Below, piece by piece: positions 42,830 through 52,039 of a stretch of 62,333 bases of DNA. A model generated the notes under the pieces. The model was not told where the DNA came from. It saw only the letters and a program-made list of their open reading frames with translations, and made no database searches. Position 1 is the first letter of the stretch, and every line of letters begins with the position of its first letter. Both the position numbers and the translations under genes were made by a program. Origin of the DNA: Nitriliruptorales bacterium (GTDB lineage: Bacteria > Actinomycetota > Nitriliruptoria > Euzebyales > JAHELV01); assembly GCA_024644015.1 (NCBI GenBank), contig JAHELV010000021.1, forward strand, positions 1-62,333, given 5' to 3'.

Positions 42830-43987
42830 TCAGCGGTCGTCGCTGTAGGCGTCGTCGCCACCGTCGCGCGCCGCCGGCGGTGCGGAATCGTACTCACCCG
42901 TACGCGCGCGGTGCCGCGGACGGGTGCCGTCCGCGGCGAACAGGGCCCGTTCGCCGGTGCCCTGCGAATCGTCTCCATCGTGCTCTGTGCGCATCCACAC
43001 CGTCTGTTGCGGGAACGGGATCTCAATGCCCGCGTCGTCGAACGCCGCCTTGAGGCGCATACGCAGCTCCCGGCTGACCGCCCACTGCTGAGCGGGCACG
43101 ACCTTCAGCACCAGGCGGATGACGACCGCGCTGTCGCCGAAGGCTTCGACTCCCCACACGTCCGGCTCTTCGAGGATCAGGCCGCGCCAGTCACGGTCGT
43201 CCCACATCCTGTCCGCGGTGCGTTTGATGACGTCGATGGCCTCGCCGATGTCGGTCGCATAGCTGACCGGAATGTCGAGCAGCGACCGCGACCACTCCTG
43301 GCTGAGGTTGCCGACGCGGGTGATCTCACCGTTGGGCACGTGCCACAACACGCCTTCGATGTCGCGCAGCCGCGTCGTGCGAAGGGTGATGCCCTCCACG
43401 ACCCCCGTAGCCGGGCCGGCGTCGATGATGTCACCGACGCCGTACTGGTCCTCGAGAAGCATGAACAGCCCCGACAGGAAGTCCTTGACCAGCGACTGCG
43501 ATCCGAAGCCGAGCGCGACACCGACGACGCCGGCTCCGGCGATCAGTGGGCCGAGATTGATGTCGATGGTCTGAAGCGAGGCGACGGCGACGAACACCGC
43601 CGAGGTCCAGACGATCAGACTCGCCAGACTCCGCAGGACGTTGCCGAGCGTCTCGGTACGCATCGCCGCGCGGATCGGATCCAGGGACTGCGTCGAGGCG
43701 ATGGAGAAGCGCTTACGGCTACCGTTGGCGCGCTCCTGTCCGCGCTCGACCATGTCGCGGACGATCCGGCGGATCGCCTTGCGGACGACGCGCACCACCA
43801 GCCACGCGATGGCGAAGATCACGACGGTTCGCAGGATGTCGGGGATCAGGACCCCGAGGAACTGTGCCACGTAGTCGTTGTCGACGACGTTGTCCTTGAT
43901 GGCTTGGCACAGCGTTCCGTCGCCACAGGCTTCGGCGGCTTCCTGGGTGATGTTGCCCTCGGCGGCAAGAAGCATGGTGGTCCACAC
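42830..43987 (-). CDS. MscS-family mechanosensitive ion channel
   Basis: A 385-residue small-conductance mechanosensitive channel homologue that opens on membrane tension to release solutes. Residues 25-150 hold three hydrophobic helices, with the pore helix and Gly-rich LIAGAGVVGVALGFGSQSLVKDFLSGLFML near 165-195. The beta domain with VEGITLRTTRLRDIEGVLWHVPNGEI follows, as does the alpha/beta vestibule. The last 60 residues form a charged disordered tail (DDSQGTGER...). GTG 43987 has AAGGTGA 7 nt upstream; ATG 43975 is an alternative. The gap to glnA1 is 208 bp. Confidence 0.92.
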   Translation of the reverse strand: MWTTMLLAAEGNITQEAAEACGDGTLCQAIKDNVVDNDYVAQFLGVLIPDILRTVVIFAIAWLVVRVVRKAIRRIVRDMVERGQERANGSRKRFSIASTQSLDPIRAAMRTETLGNVLRSLASLIVWTSAVFVAVASLQTIDINLGPLIAGAGVVGVALGFGSQSLVKDFLSGLFMLLEDQYGVGDIIDAGPATGVVEGITLRTTRLRDIEGVLWHVPNGEITRVGNLSQEWSRSLLDIPVSYATDIGEAIDVIKRTADRMWDDRDWRGLILEEPDVWGVEAFGDSAVVIRLVLKVVPAQQWAVSRELRMRLKAAFDDAGIEIPFPQQTVWMRTEHDGDDSQGTGERALFAADGTRPRHRARTGEYDSAPPAARDGGDDAYSDDR

Positions 43988-44062
43988 GTGCGCTCACCTT
44001 TTCATGCGCATTGGTGGGGTGGAGGAGCAAGCTCGCAACGCTAGCGCGCGCGTCGGGGTGTG

Positions 44063-45013
44063 TCAGCCGGCAACGGCAACTGAACTCGGACGGGTCCACA
44101 CGCCGGCGCGTTCGGCCTGACGGCCGGCGCGGTACGACGAGCGGACCAGCGGTCCGGACTCGACCCACGAGAAGCCCATCTGCATGCCCAGCCGGTGGTA
44201 GCGCTCGAACTCCTCCGGCTCGACGTAGCGCTGCAGCGCGAGGTGCCGGTGCGTGGGCTGCAGGTACTGGTTGATGGTCAGCAGCATGCACCCGGCCGAG
44301 CGCAGGTCGGCCATTGCTTCGACGACCTCGTCGGGGGTCTCGCCCATGCCGAGCATCAGGTTGGACTTCGTGGCGCTGTCAGACCAGCGACGGGCGCGGT
44401 CGAGCAGTTCCAGGCTGCGGTCGTAGCGGAAACCGGGACGGACGTGCCGGAACAGCCGTCGGGGTGTCTCGAGATTGTGGGCGAGCACCTCGGGCTGCGC
44501 ATCGAGCACCATGCGCAGCGGCTCCTCGCGACCGCGAAAATCGTCGACCAGAAGCTCGACGCCGCACTGCGGTAGACGCTCTTTGATCTGCCGGCAGGTC
44601 TCGGCGTAGAGCCACGCCGCGCCGTTCGGCAGGTCGTCGCGCGCCACACCGGTCACGACGGCGAAGTTGAGTTCCATCTTCGCGACCGCGTCAGCGACCC
44701 GGCGCGGCTCGTCGGTGTCGTACTCTGCCGGCCTACCCGTGGCGATCTCGCAGAACCCGCACCGGCGAGTGCAGTCGGGCCCGCCGATCAACACGGTGGC
44801 GTCACGGTCCTCCCAGCATTCGTGGATGTTGGGACAGCCCGCCTCCTCACACACCGTGTGCAGGTCGTTCTCACGCATCGTGCGCTTCAGGTCGCGGTAG
44901 TTGGGGCCTGCCAGCGGCACCTGCCGCTTGATCCACGACGGCTTGCGCTGCGCCACGGTGGGGACGCCCACGACGGTCAGTCGCTCCGCGCCCTCCGGGA
45001 TGATCGACGTCAC
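44063..45013 (-). CDS. lipA: Lipoyl synthase
   Basis: A 316-residue radical-SAM enzyme that inserts two sulfurs into octanoyl groups on lipoyl domains. The auxiliary cluster motif CEEAGCPNIHEC lies near residue 50, the radical-SAM CTRRCGFC near 80, and the C-terminal RSSYRA near 300 supplies the Ser ligand. KSNLMLGMGET and INQYLQPTHRHLALQRYVEPEEFE are typical. GTG 45013 has GGGAG 3 nt upstream. The partner lipB lies 83 bp upstream on the same strand and the E2 substrate before that, so this cluster supplies lipoate to 2-oxoacid dehydrogenases. Confidence 0.96.
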   Translation of the reverse strand: MTSIIPEGAERLTVVGVPTVAQRKPSWIKRQVPLAGPNYRDLKRTMRENDLHTVCEEAGCPNIHECWEDRDATVLIGGPDCTRRCGFCEIATGRPAEYDTDEPRRVADAVAKMELNFAVVTGVARDDLPNGAAWLYAETCRQIKERLPQCGVELLVDDFRGREEPLRMVLDAQPEVLAHNLETPRRLFRHVRPGFRYDRSLELLDRARRWSDSATKSNLMLGMGETPDEVVEAMADLRSAGCMLLTINQYLQPTHRHLALQRYVEPEEFERYHRLGMQMGFSWVESGPLVRSSYRAGRQAERAGVWTRPSSVAVAG

Positions 45014-45096
45014 GGTCTCCCTCGTCGGTCGACTACCGCCCACAGTCTAGGTCCGCGCGCACCTGCAGGATCCTGTTGGCAACCGCGCACGAGCCG

Positions 45097-45744
45097 TCAT
45101 GGCCTTCGCAGACCGACGTCGGCGGGGTCCTTCCACTGCACTGGTCGGTCCAACGCCTCCGCGACGGCGGCGACCAGTTCGTCGCGCACCGTTCGTCGAT
45201 CGGTGTCGACACCCAGCGATTGCAGCGAGCACACGCCGCCGTCCGTGATGCCGCACGGCACGATCCCGGCGTAGTGCGTCAGGTCTGGATCGACATTGAA
45301 CGCCAGGCCATGACTGGTCGCGCCGCGTCGGATCCGCACGCCTACCGCGGCGAGCTTGTCGTCACCGACCCACACTCCGGGCCGGGTCTGTTCGGTGCGC
45401 GCGGTGACGCCGTGCTGGAAGGCCACGCGGATGCACGCGGCCTGCAGCGCCTCGACGTACGCGCGAACCCGCCGCGGCCCGGCCAGCCGCACGATCGGAT
45501 AGACCACAACCTGTCCCGGACCGTGGTAGGTCACGTCACCGCCACGGTCGGCTCGGACCACCGGTATCGCCGACGCATCGAGCACGTTGGCAAGATCCGC
45601 GTGGCGCCCGGCGGTGTACACCGGGTCGTGCTCGCACACGATCACGGTGTCGTCCACATCGTCGCTGGTGCGGGCGGCGACCAGGTGGTGCTGCAGCCGC
45701 AGCGTGTCGACGTAGTCGACACGACCAAGGTCGACCGCGATCAC
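45097..45744 (-). CDS. lipB: Octanoyltransferase (lipoyl/octanoyl-ACP:protein transferase)
   Basis: A 215-residue LipB that moves octanoyl from acyl carrier protein to the lipoyl-domain lysine. Motifs are DPVYTAGRHAD near 40, the substrate pocket RGGDVTYHGPGQVVVYPIV near 67, Lys in DDKLAAVGVRIRRG near 128 and catalytic Cys in GIVPCGITDGGV near 165. GTG 45744 is the start. The E2 gene precedes it by 27 bp on the same strand, supporting an operon sucB-lipB-lipA. Confidence 0.96.
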   Translation of the reverse strand: MIAVDLGRVDYVDTLRLQHHLVAARTSDDVDDTVIVCEHDPVYTAGRHADLANVLDASAIPVVRADRGGDVTYHGPGQVVVYPIVRLAGPRRVRAYVEALQAACIRVAFQHGVTARTEQTRPGVWVGDDKLAAVGVRIRRGATSHGLAFNVDPDLTHYAGIVPCGITDGGVCSLQSLGVDTDRRTVRDELVAAVAEALDRPVQWKDPADVGLRRP

Positions 45745-45771
45745 ACCCGTGTCCCCGGGCTCACCTCATGC

Positions 45772-47508
45772 CTAGAGCCCGAGCTCGGCCTCCCAGTCAT
45801 GGGTCTCGACGACCTCCTTGACATCAGTCACGTACCGAGCGGCGTCGGCGCCGTCGAGGATCTGGTGATCGTACGTCAGGCACAGATACACCATGTCACG
45901 GATCGCGATCGTCGAACCCAGCCCATCCTCGACGACGACGGGCCGCCGCTGGATCGCGCCGGTGCCCATGATCGCCACCTCGGGGTAGTTGAGGATCGGG
46001 GTGTCGATCAGCACGCCACGGCTCCCGGTGTTGGTGATCGTGAACGTGCCGCCCTGGATGTCGCTCATCTCGAGCTGGCCCTTGCCGCGCGCTCGTCCCG
46101 CCACGTCGGCGATGTTGCGGGACAACGCGGCCAAAGTCAGGTCGTCGGCGTTCTTGACGTTCGGTACCAGCAGGCCCTTTTCGGTGTCTACCGCGATCCC
46201 GAGGTTCACGTAGTCGCGGTACAGCACCTCGCCGCCGTCCCAATCGACCTTCGCGTTGACGGTCGGGTGTCGCTTGATCGCGAGCAGCGCCGCGCGGGCG
46301 AGGAAGGCGAACGGCGACAGCGACGTGCCCTCACGCTGCTTGAATTCGTCCTTGTGCCGGGCGCGCAGCTGCATGATGTACGTCATGTCGGCTTCCTGCA
46401 CCGTGGTCAGTTGCGCGGTGTTGGCCAACGACTCCTGCATCTTGGCCGCGATGCGTTGGCGGATGCGGCTGAGCTTCTCCACGTGCTCGCGCTCGCCGGG
46501 CTCGAACACCGAAGCCGCGGTGCCTTTGGCGCTGGTCTCCTTGCGCGCGGTCTCCCTGCGGGCGGGCTGCTGCCCGGACGGCACCGCGTCGGCGCCGGCG
46601 GCGCTTCCGGACGAAGAGATCGCCGCTTCGACGTCGTCGCGGGTGATCCGTCCGCCCTGCCCCGAGCCCGCGATCTGCGCGGGATCGAGATCGTGCTCGG
46701 CCATCATGCGCCGCACGATCGGTGACATGAGAGCGTCACCGCCGGCCACGCCCCCGTTGCCTCTGGTCGTCGTCGCTGCCCCGCTGTCGGCAACCCCACT
46801 GTCGTCAGCGCGCGAGGATGGTGGCGCGTCGTCGGTCCGTGGCTCCTCGGATGTGCTCTCAGGGGCAGGCTCGCCGCCACCGCCGATGATGGCGACGACG
46901 GTGCCGACCTCGACAGTCTCGTCGACGTCGACTCTGATCTCCTTGAGGACGCCGCTGGCGGGGGAGGGGACCTCGGTGTCGATCTTGTCGGACGACAGCT
47001 CGAACAGCGGGTCGTCTTCGTTGACCTCGTCGCCGACCGCGACCAGCCACTCGGTGATCGTGCCCTCGGTGACTGACTCTCCGAGCTCCGGAAGCGTCAC
47101 TTCGACGTCTCCGCCGCCGGAACCGGGTCCGGCGGCCGCGTCGCCGTCATCGACGGCCCCGACGTCCGCCTGCGCGGTCCCGGTATCTGCCCGGTCGTCG
47201 GCGCGGCTCGCGTCACGCTCCTCGCGCGCGTCGGCGACTGGGGTGTCCTCGCCGCCGCCGGCGTCGTCACCGGCGTCGCCGATGATGGCGACGACCGTGC
47301 CGACCTCGACAGTCTCGTCGACGTCGACTCTGATCTCCTTGAGGACGCCGCTGGCGGGGGAGGGGACCTCGGTGTCGATCTTGTCGGACGACAGCTCGAA
47401 CAGCGGGTCGTCTTCGTTGACCTCGTCGCCGACCGCGACCAGCCACTCGGTGATCGTGCCCTCGGTGACTGACTCTCCGAGCTCCGGAAGGGTGACTTCA
47501 GTGGCCAC
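45772..47508 (-). CDS. sucB: 2-oxoglutarate dehydrogenase E2 (dihydrolipoamide acyltransferase), two lipoyl domains
   Basis: A 578-residue acyltransferase. Two lipoyl domains (1-80 and 133-212) each carry SSDKIDTEVPSP, with lipoylated Lys43 and Lys175. They are joined by Ala/Asp/Gly/Ser-rich flexible linkers. A peripheral subunit-binding domain (MSPIVRRMMAEHDLDPAQI, then SGQGGRITRDDVEA) follows near 260-300. The catalytic domain ends with TYDHQILDGADAARYV, which has the active-site His and Asp. The two lipoyl domains are nearly identical at DNA level. Actinobacterial E2 enzymes of this type can serve both pyruvate and 2-oxoglutarate dehydrogenases. GTG 47508 has AGGAG about 8 nt upstream. Confidence 0.93.
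   Translation of the reverse strand: MATEVTLPELGESVTEGTITEWLVAVGDEVNEDDPLFELSSDKIDTEVPSPASGVLKEIRVDVDETVEVGTVVAIIGDAGDDAGGGEDTPVADAREERDASRADDRADTGTAQADVGAVDDGDAAAGPGSGGGDVEVTLPELGESVTEGTITEWLVAVGDEVNEDDPLFELSSDKIDTEVPSPASGVLKEIRVDVDETVEVGTVVAIIGGGGEPAPESTSEEPRTDDAPPSSRADDSGVADSGAATTTRGNGGVAGGDALMSPIVRRMMAEHDLDPAQIAGSGQGGRITRDDVEAAISSSGSAAGADAVPSGQQPARRETARKETSAKGTAASVFEPGEREHVEKLSRIRQRIAAKMQESLANTAQLTTVQEADMTYIMQLRARHKDEFKQREGTSLSPFAFLARAALLAIKRHPTVNAKVDWDGGEVLYRDYVNLGIAVDTEKGLLVPNVKNADDLTLAALSRNIADVAGRARGKGQLEMSDIQGGTFTITNTGSRGVLIDTPILNYPEVAIMGTGAIQRRPVVVEDGLGSTIAIRDMVYLCLTYDHQILDGADAARYVTDVKEVVETHDWEAELGL
46881..47490. repeat. Direct repeat of the lipoyl-domain DNA
   Basis: The segment at 46881-47094 and the one at 47277-47490 are 214 bp each, offset by 396 bp (132 codons), and differ at a single base (46900 G versus 47296 C). 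This is far more alike than needed to encode two lipoyl domains, pointing to a recent duplication or ongoing gene conversion. Confidence 0.9.
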
Positions 47509-47570
47509 GGGCGTGCTCCTCTCGTTTCACGGGCGCTTGGTCGGCGGAGTCGACAACATGTAGATGGTGG

Positions 47571-48977
47571 TCACCCGTGCAGGGCCATCCCGAACAGCCC
47601 GAGGTGCGCCTCTCCCACGGCCTCGGACAGCGTCGGGTGCGGATGGACGAACTGCCCGACCTCCGTCGGCAGCGCCTCCCAGTTGTAGATGAGCTGACCC
47701 TCGGCGATCATGTCGGTCGCGCGCGGACCGACGATGTGGACGCCCAGCACCCGGCCGCCGTCCGCCTCCGCGATGACCTTGACCTGTCCGCCCTCGCGCA
47801 TCATCATCGCGCGAGCGTTGTGAGAGTACGGGAACGTCTTGATCTCGTACTCGATGCCCTCGTCGTCGAGCTCCTGCTGGTTCCAGCCGACGCTGGCGAC
47901 CTCGGGGTGGCAGTAGGTGACGCGCGGCACGCCCTTGTAGTCGATCGGGGGTGTCGACTGCCCGGCCGCGAGCCGGGCGACCATCATGCCCTCCTGGAAT
48001 GACGAGTGCGCGAGCCCGAGCGTGTACAGCGGCAGGATGTCGCCGACCGCATAGAGCCGGTCGGGGCCCGGGCGGCAGTACTCGTCGACCTCGACGTAGC
48101 CACGGTCGAGGGTCACGCCGGCGTCCTCGAAGCCCATGTCCTCGGTCACCGGGCGGCGGCCGATCGCGACCATCAGCGTGTCGCCTTCGATCTGGGACTG
48201 CTCGCCCCTGGCGTTCTCAACGGTCGCACGCAGGCCGCCGGAGCCCCGTTCGACCTTGACCAGCTTGGTCTTGACCCGCACGTCCATCCCGCGCCGTTTG
48301 AGCAGCTTCGCGAGCGTCTTCTGCGTGTCGACATCCTCGTTGGGCACGACGTTGTCGAGCATCTCGACGATGGTGACGTCGGAACCGAAGGCGTTCCAGA
48401 CCGTGGCGAACTCGACGCCGATTGCCCCGGCGCCGAGCACGATCGGCTTCTCGGGGATCCGGTCCATGTACAGCGCGTGGTCCGAGTTGATCACGACCTC
48501 GCCGTCCGTCTCCGCGCCTTCGACCGGCACGTCCCTGGGCACCGACCCGGTCGCGAGCACCAGGCCGCGGGTCGCCGAGATCGTGCGCTCCCCCTCGTCG
48601 GTCTGGACGACCACGGTCTTGGCGTCCTTCAGCACACCGTGGCCAGACACGGTCACGACGCCTTTGCCTTTGAGCGTGGCCTGCAGGCCCTTGAAGTTGG
48701 TCTGCACGATGGTGTTCTTGTAGTCGTGCAGGGCCGACAGTTCGACGGCCTCGAACGACGCCCTGATGCCGTAGTCGCCGGCGTGCTGCGTGTGCTCGGC
48801 CACCTCGGCCGCCTGCAGCAGCGCCTTGGTCGGGATGCACCCCCAGTGCAGGCAGGTCCCTCCGACTTTCGCCTTCTCGACCAGCGTGACCTCCATCCCG
48901 AGGTTCGCGGCGAACAGCGCGGTCGAGTAGCCACCGGTGCCTCCACCAAGCACGATCAACTCGCAGGTCTCCGACAT
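47571..48977 (-). CDS. lpdA: Dihydrolipoyl dehydrogenase (E3)
   Basis: A 468-residue flavoprotein that reoxidises dihydrolipoamide with NAD. FAD binding is seen in VLGGGTGGYSTALFAANLG, the redox disulfide in GGTCLHWGCIPTK, NAD binding in LGAGAIGVEFATVWNAFGSDVTIVE, and the catalytic His-Glu dyad in HPHPTLSEAVGE near the C-terminus. AAGGAG 5 nt upstream supports ATG 48977; the frame to 49073 is not convincing. It is followed at 62 bp by sucB on the same strand, so E3-E2-LipB-LipA is probably one transcription unit. Confidence 0.96.
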   Translation of the reverse strand: MSETCELIVLGGGTGGYSTALFAANLGMEVTLVEKAKVGGTCLHWGCIPTKALLQAAEVAEHTQHAGDYGIRASFEAVELSALHDYKNTIVQTNFKGLQATLKGKGVVTVSGHGVLKDAKTVVVQTDEGERTISATRGLVLATGSVPRDVPVEGAETDGEVVINSDHALYMDRIPEKPIVLGAGAIGVEFATVWNAFGSDVTIVEMLDNVVPNEDVDTQKTLAKLLKRRGMDVRVKTKLVKVERGSGGLRATVENARGEQSQIEGDTLMVAIGRRPVTEDMGFEDAGVTLDRGYVEVDEYCRPGPDRLYAVGDILPLYTLGLAHSSFQEGMMVARLAAGQSTPPIDYKGVPRVTYCHPEVASVGWNQQELDDEGIEYEIKTFPYSHNARAMMMREGGQVKVIAEADGGRVLGVHIVGPRATDMIAEGQLIYNWEALPTEVGQFVHPHPTLSEAVGEAHLGLFGMALHG

Positions 48978-49146
48978 CTCAGCTCCTTGCGTCCCGTGAC
49001 CGCGGCACGGGGATGATCTTAGCCAGGGTATGAATGCTTTAGGCTCCTGAATTTGAAACCGTCGCCGCCCCACGACCGGGGCCTGCCGCCACGCCGTCTG
49101 ACCGCTCCGAGCGGGTCGTCGGGCACGGATCGATCAAAGGACTGTG

Positions 49147-50274
49147 ATGCCGACGCAAGGGTCCCCACGCCAGTCGCCGCTGGCCGATCGGCATCGGCGG
49201 CTCGGTGCGACGATGACCTCGTTCGCCGGCTGGGAGATGCCGCTGGACTACGGCAGCGTCGTCGCCGAGCACGATGCCGTGCGGTCGTCCTGCGGTGTGT
49301 TCGATCTCTCCCACCTCGGGATGTTCACCGTGACCGGTGATGACGCGGCACCGGCGCTGCAGCACGCCTTCACCAACGACATCGGTCGGCTGAGCGTGGG
49401 CCGCGCCCACTACACGCTGTGCTGCGACGACAGCGGCGGCATCGTCGACGACCTGCTCGTGTACCGGCTCGGGTGGGGGTATCTGGTCGTCTGCAACGCG
49501 GCCAACGTCGACGCGGTGCGGACGAGTGTCGCCGATGGCCCGGGTTCGCCTGCGATCGTGGGCCACAACGGCGAGTACGCCTGCATCGCGGTCCAGGGCC
49601 CCGCGTCGGCGCAGGTTGCACTGGCGGCCGGGTTGGACGTCCACGGCATGGCGTTCCTGGATTGCCGCGAGCTCGGCATGGCGACGCCGGGTCCGTCCGC
49701 CAGCGCGTCGTCGACGCCGGAAGGGCTGCGTGACGGTGTGCTGGCGCGCAGTGGCTACACGGGCGAACGTGGGTACGAGATCGTGGTGCGGGCGTCGCGC
49801 GGAGGAGATCTGTGGGACCGCCTGCTCGCCGTCGACGGCGTCGCGCCGGCCGGGCTCGGCGCCCGGGACCTGCTGCGGCTGGAGATGGGATATCCGCTCC
49901 ACGGCAGCGAGCTGCACTCCGCCACCACGCCCGCCGAGGCGGGCGTCTGGTTCGCCGTCGCCGACGACACCGACTTCCGCGGAGCCGAGGCGGTGCGCGC
50001 AGCCAGAGCGGCGCCGCGCACCAGACGCCTGCGGGGGCTGCGTGCCACTGGTCGAGGCGTGCCGCGGGCCGAGCAGCGTGTGCGCGTCGGAGATCGCGAC
50101 GTGGGCCAGACAACGAGCGGCTCGTTCTCTCCCACACTGGGCTGCGGCATCGCTTTGGCCTACCTCGACGCCGGTGTGGAGATCGACGACGAGGTGCAGA
50201 TCGACGTCCGGGGCCGGGCACTGCCCGCGGTCGTCACGCGCCCGCCGTTCGTCGACGCCGACCCGCGCGACTAG
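49147..50274 (+). CDS. gcvT: Aminomethyltransferase (glycine cleavage T protein)
   Basis: A 375-residue tetrahydrofolate-dependent enzyme. Motifs are FAGWEMPLDYGSVVAEHDAVR near 20, GVFDLSHLGMFTVTG with catalytic Asp, FTNDIGRLSVGRAHYTLCCDD and GGIVDDLLVYRL, ARSGYTGERGYEIVV, and LLRLEMGYPLHGSEL. It releases ammonia from the lipoylated H protein and makes methylene-tetrahydrofolate. gcvH and gcvP are not adjacent. ATG 49147 is chosen over GTG 49144 directly before it. It is divergent from lpdA (E3, which also serves glycine cleavage), and glycerate kinase starts 9 bp after it. Confidence 0.93.
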   Translation: MPTQGSPRQSPLADRHRRLGATMTSFAGWEMPLDYGSVVAEHDAVRSSCGVFDLSHLGMFTVTGDDAAPALQHAFTNDIGRLSVGRAHYTLCCDDSGGIVDDLLVYRLGWGYLVVCNAANVDAVRTSVADGPGSPAIVGHNGEYACIAVQGPASAQVALAAGLDVHGMAFLDCRELGMATPGPSASASSTPEGLRDGVLARSGYTGERGYEIVVRASRGGDLWDRLLAVDGVAPAGLGARDLLRLEMGYPLHGSELHSATTPAEAGVWFAVADDTDFRGAEAVRAARAAPRTRRLRGLRATGRGVPRAEQRVRVGDRDVGQTTSGSFSPTLGCGIALAYLDAGVEIDDEVQIDVRGRALPAVVTRPPFVDADPRD

Positions 50275-50283
50275 CGGCCGGTC

Positions 50284-51366
50284 ATGCGAGTCGTCGTCGC
50301 GCCCGACAAGTTCGCCGGCACGATGTCGGCGGCCGACGCCGCCGACGCCATCGCCACGGGTTGGCGTACTGCCCGCCCCGACGACGAGGTGATCGTCGTC
50401 CCGATGGCCGACGGCGGCGCAGGCACGCTGGAGGTCGTCAAGGCCGCGGTGCCGGATGCGCAGTACTTCGAGGTCGAAGTCGCCGACGCTCGCGGCCGTG
50501 CACGCACGGGACGGTGGCTGCGCCTGCCCGACGGTCGTGGGCTGATCGAGGCCGCGGAAGCGTGCGGGATCGCCTGGCTCGCACCGTCCGAGCGCGACCC
50601 GCTGCACGCGACAAGCTACGGCGTCGGGCAGCTGATCGCGGCTGCACAGCTCGAGGCGCCGTCGGAGATCCTCGTCGGGCTCGGTGGGAGTGCCACCAAC
50701 GATGGCGGTGCCGGCATGGCGCTCGCACTGGGGCACCGGCTGCTCCGTGCCGACGGCAGCGGGCTCAAGGTCGGGGCCCGCTACCTGCGTGACCTCGCGC
50801 GTGTGGAACCTGTGGGACGCCAGTTGGCGCCCGTGACGATCATGAGCGACGTGACCAACCCGCTGCTCGGACCCGATGGCGCCGTCGCGGTGTTCGCACC
50901 ACAGAAGGGCGCCCGCGAGGCTGACCTCGACGAGCTCGAAGCGGCGCTGCGCCGGTTCGCCGATGTCGTCGAGCGTGATCTGACCGGAGGGCCGTGGCGC
51001 GAGCTGCCCGGTTCCGGTGCCGCCGGCGGCCTGGGGTTCGGACTGCTCGCGTTCTGCGCCGCACGCATGGCCGATGGGGCTGAAGCGGTCGCCGACCTGG
51101 TCGGCTTCGCCGAGCAGCTGCACGGCGCCGACGTCGTCATCGCTGGTGAGGGCAAGCTCGACGATCAGACACTGGCCGGCAAGACGCCGGCGTTCGTCGC
51201 CGCGCGGGCGCGCGCTGCCGGTGCGGCCGTGCTGGCGGTCGCAGGTCAGGTCGACGGGCGCGGCGCCGTGCTGTTCGACCGTGTCGCGACGCTCGGCGCC
51301 CAGGGCTTGGACCGCCCGATCGAGCTCACGCGCGACCGGGCGGCGGCGCTGGCCGCGGCACAGTAG
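50284..51366 (+). CDS. Glycerate kinase (GlxK/GarK type)
   Basis: A 360-residue class II glycerate kinase. Hallmarks are MRVVVAPDKFAGTMSA at the start, MADGGAGTLEV, SYGVGQLI and GLGGSATNDGGAGMALALGHR near 130-160, VMSDVTNPLLGPDGA-like TIMSDVTNPL near 200, and AGEGKLDDQTLAGKTP near 290. It phosphorylates D-glycerate, giving a phosphoglycerate. Located 9 bp after gcvT, it could act downstream of one-carbon or glyoxylate metabolism. Confidence 0.92.
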   Translation: MRVVVAPDKFAGTMSAADAADAIATGWRTARPDDEVIVVPMADGGAGTLEVVKAAVPDAQYFEVEVADARGRARTGRWLRLPDGRGLIEAAEACGIAWLAPSERDPLHATSYGVGQLIAAAQLEAPSEILVGLGGSATNDGGAGMALALGHRLLRADGSGLKVGARYLRDLARVEPVGRQLAPVTIMSDVTNPLLGPDGAVAVFAPQKGAREADLDELEAALRRFADVVERDLTGGPWRELPGSGAAGGLGFGLLAFCAARMADGAEAVADLVGFAEQLHGADVVIAGEGKLDDQTLAGKTPAFVAARARAAGAAVLAVAGQVDGRGAVLFDRVATLGAQGLDRPIELTRDRAAALAAAQ

Positions 51367-51432
51367 CCGGGCGTCGTGCCGGCCGGTCTAGTCAGGCCGC
51401 TGCGCCGGTGCCGGTGCCTGTCCGGGCCGAGA

Positions 51433-51924
51433 TCACCCCGTCGCGGCGTGGCCCTCGGCGACGTCGGCCGGCGCGGCGCCGGTGGCCTCGACCAGCGTGC
51501 CGGGGGCGATCGGGAACACGGCGTGGGGCGTGCCGGCAGCAGCCCAGATGACGTCGTAGGTCAGCAGGTCGCGATCGATCAGCGTCAACAACGGCGCGGG
51601 GTGGCCGAACGGCGACACGCCACCGACCGGATACGACGTCGCCGCGCGGACGGCGTCGGCGTTGCAGCGCCCGACGGCGGTTCTGCCCGTGACCGCCTCG
51701 ACCTTGCCATAGCTCACGCGGTTGTCGCCGCTGGCGAGCACCATCAGGGGCCCGTCGGCCGAGTCGAGCACGAGCGACTTGACGATCGCACCGACCGGAC
51801 AACCGATCGCGGCGGCGGCGTCGTCGGCGGTGCGCGTGCCCTGCGGGAAGTGGTGCACGTCGAGATCGAGTCCGAGCTCGGCCGCCGCTGCGAGGGCGCG
51901 CCGGGTGTTGCGGTGGAGTTCCAT
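51433..51924 (-). CDS. YbaK/EbsC family aminoacyl-tRNA deacylase
   Basis: A 163-residue protein of the YbaK/ProX trans-editing family, which remove wrong amino acids from tRNA (for example Cys or Ala from tRNA-Pro). The catalytic Lys lies in VGAIVKSLVL near residue 50, and the family motif GGVSPFGH near 100 is present, with SYGKVEAVTG between. Specificity is not predictable. A TACGCT -10-like element 8 nt before ATG 51924 suggests a leaderless mRNA. It is convergent with glycerate kinase and divergent from the A-type Fe-S carrier. Confidence 0.85.
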   Translation of the reverse strand: MELHRNTRRALAAAAELGLDLDVHHFPQGTRTADDAAAAIGCPVGAIVKSLVLDSADGPLMVLASGDNRVSYGKVEAVTGRTAVGRCNADAVRAATSYPVGGVSPFGHPAPLLTLIDRDLLTYDVIWAAAGTPHAVFPIAPGTLVEATGAAPADVAEGHAATG

Positions 51925-52039
51925 GGCGCTGCAGCGTATCCGTCGTCTACGTCGTCACGCCGTGCTCGTCGATTGCCGGAGTCACCGCTAGACTGGCCGA
52001 CGGCAACGATGGCAAGGGACCGAAAGGTCGAATCACCCG

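Noticed and set aside
48978-49146. Glycine riboswitch before gcvT
   Set aside because: I looked for the conserved paired aptamer segments and found none; only a short AT-richer stretch occurs near 49035-49060.
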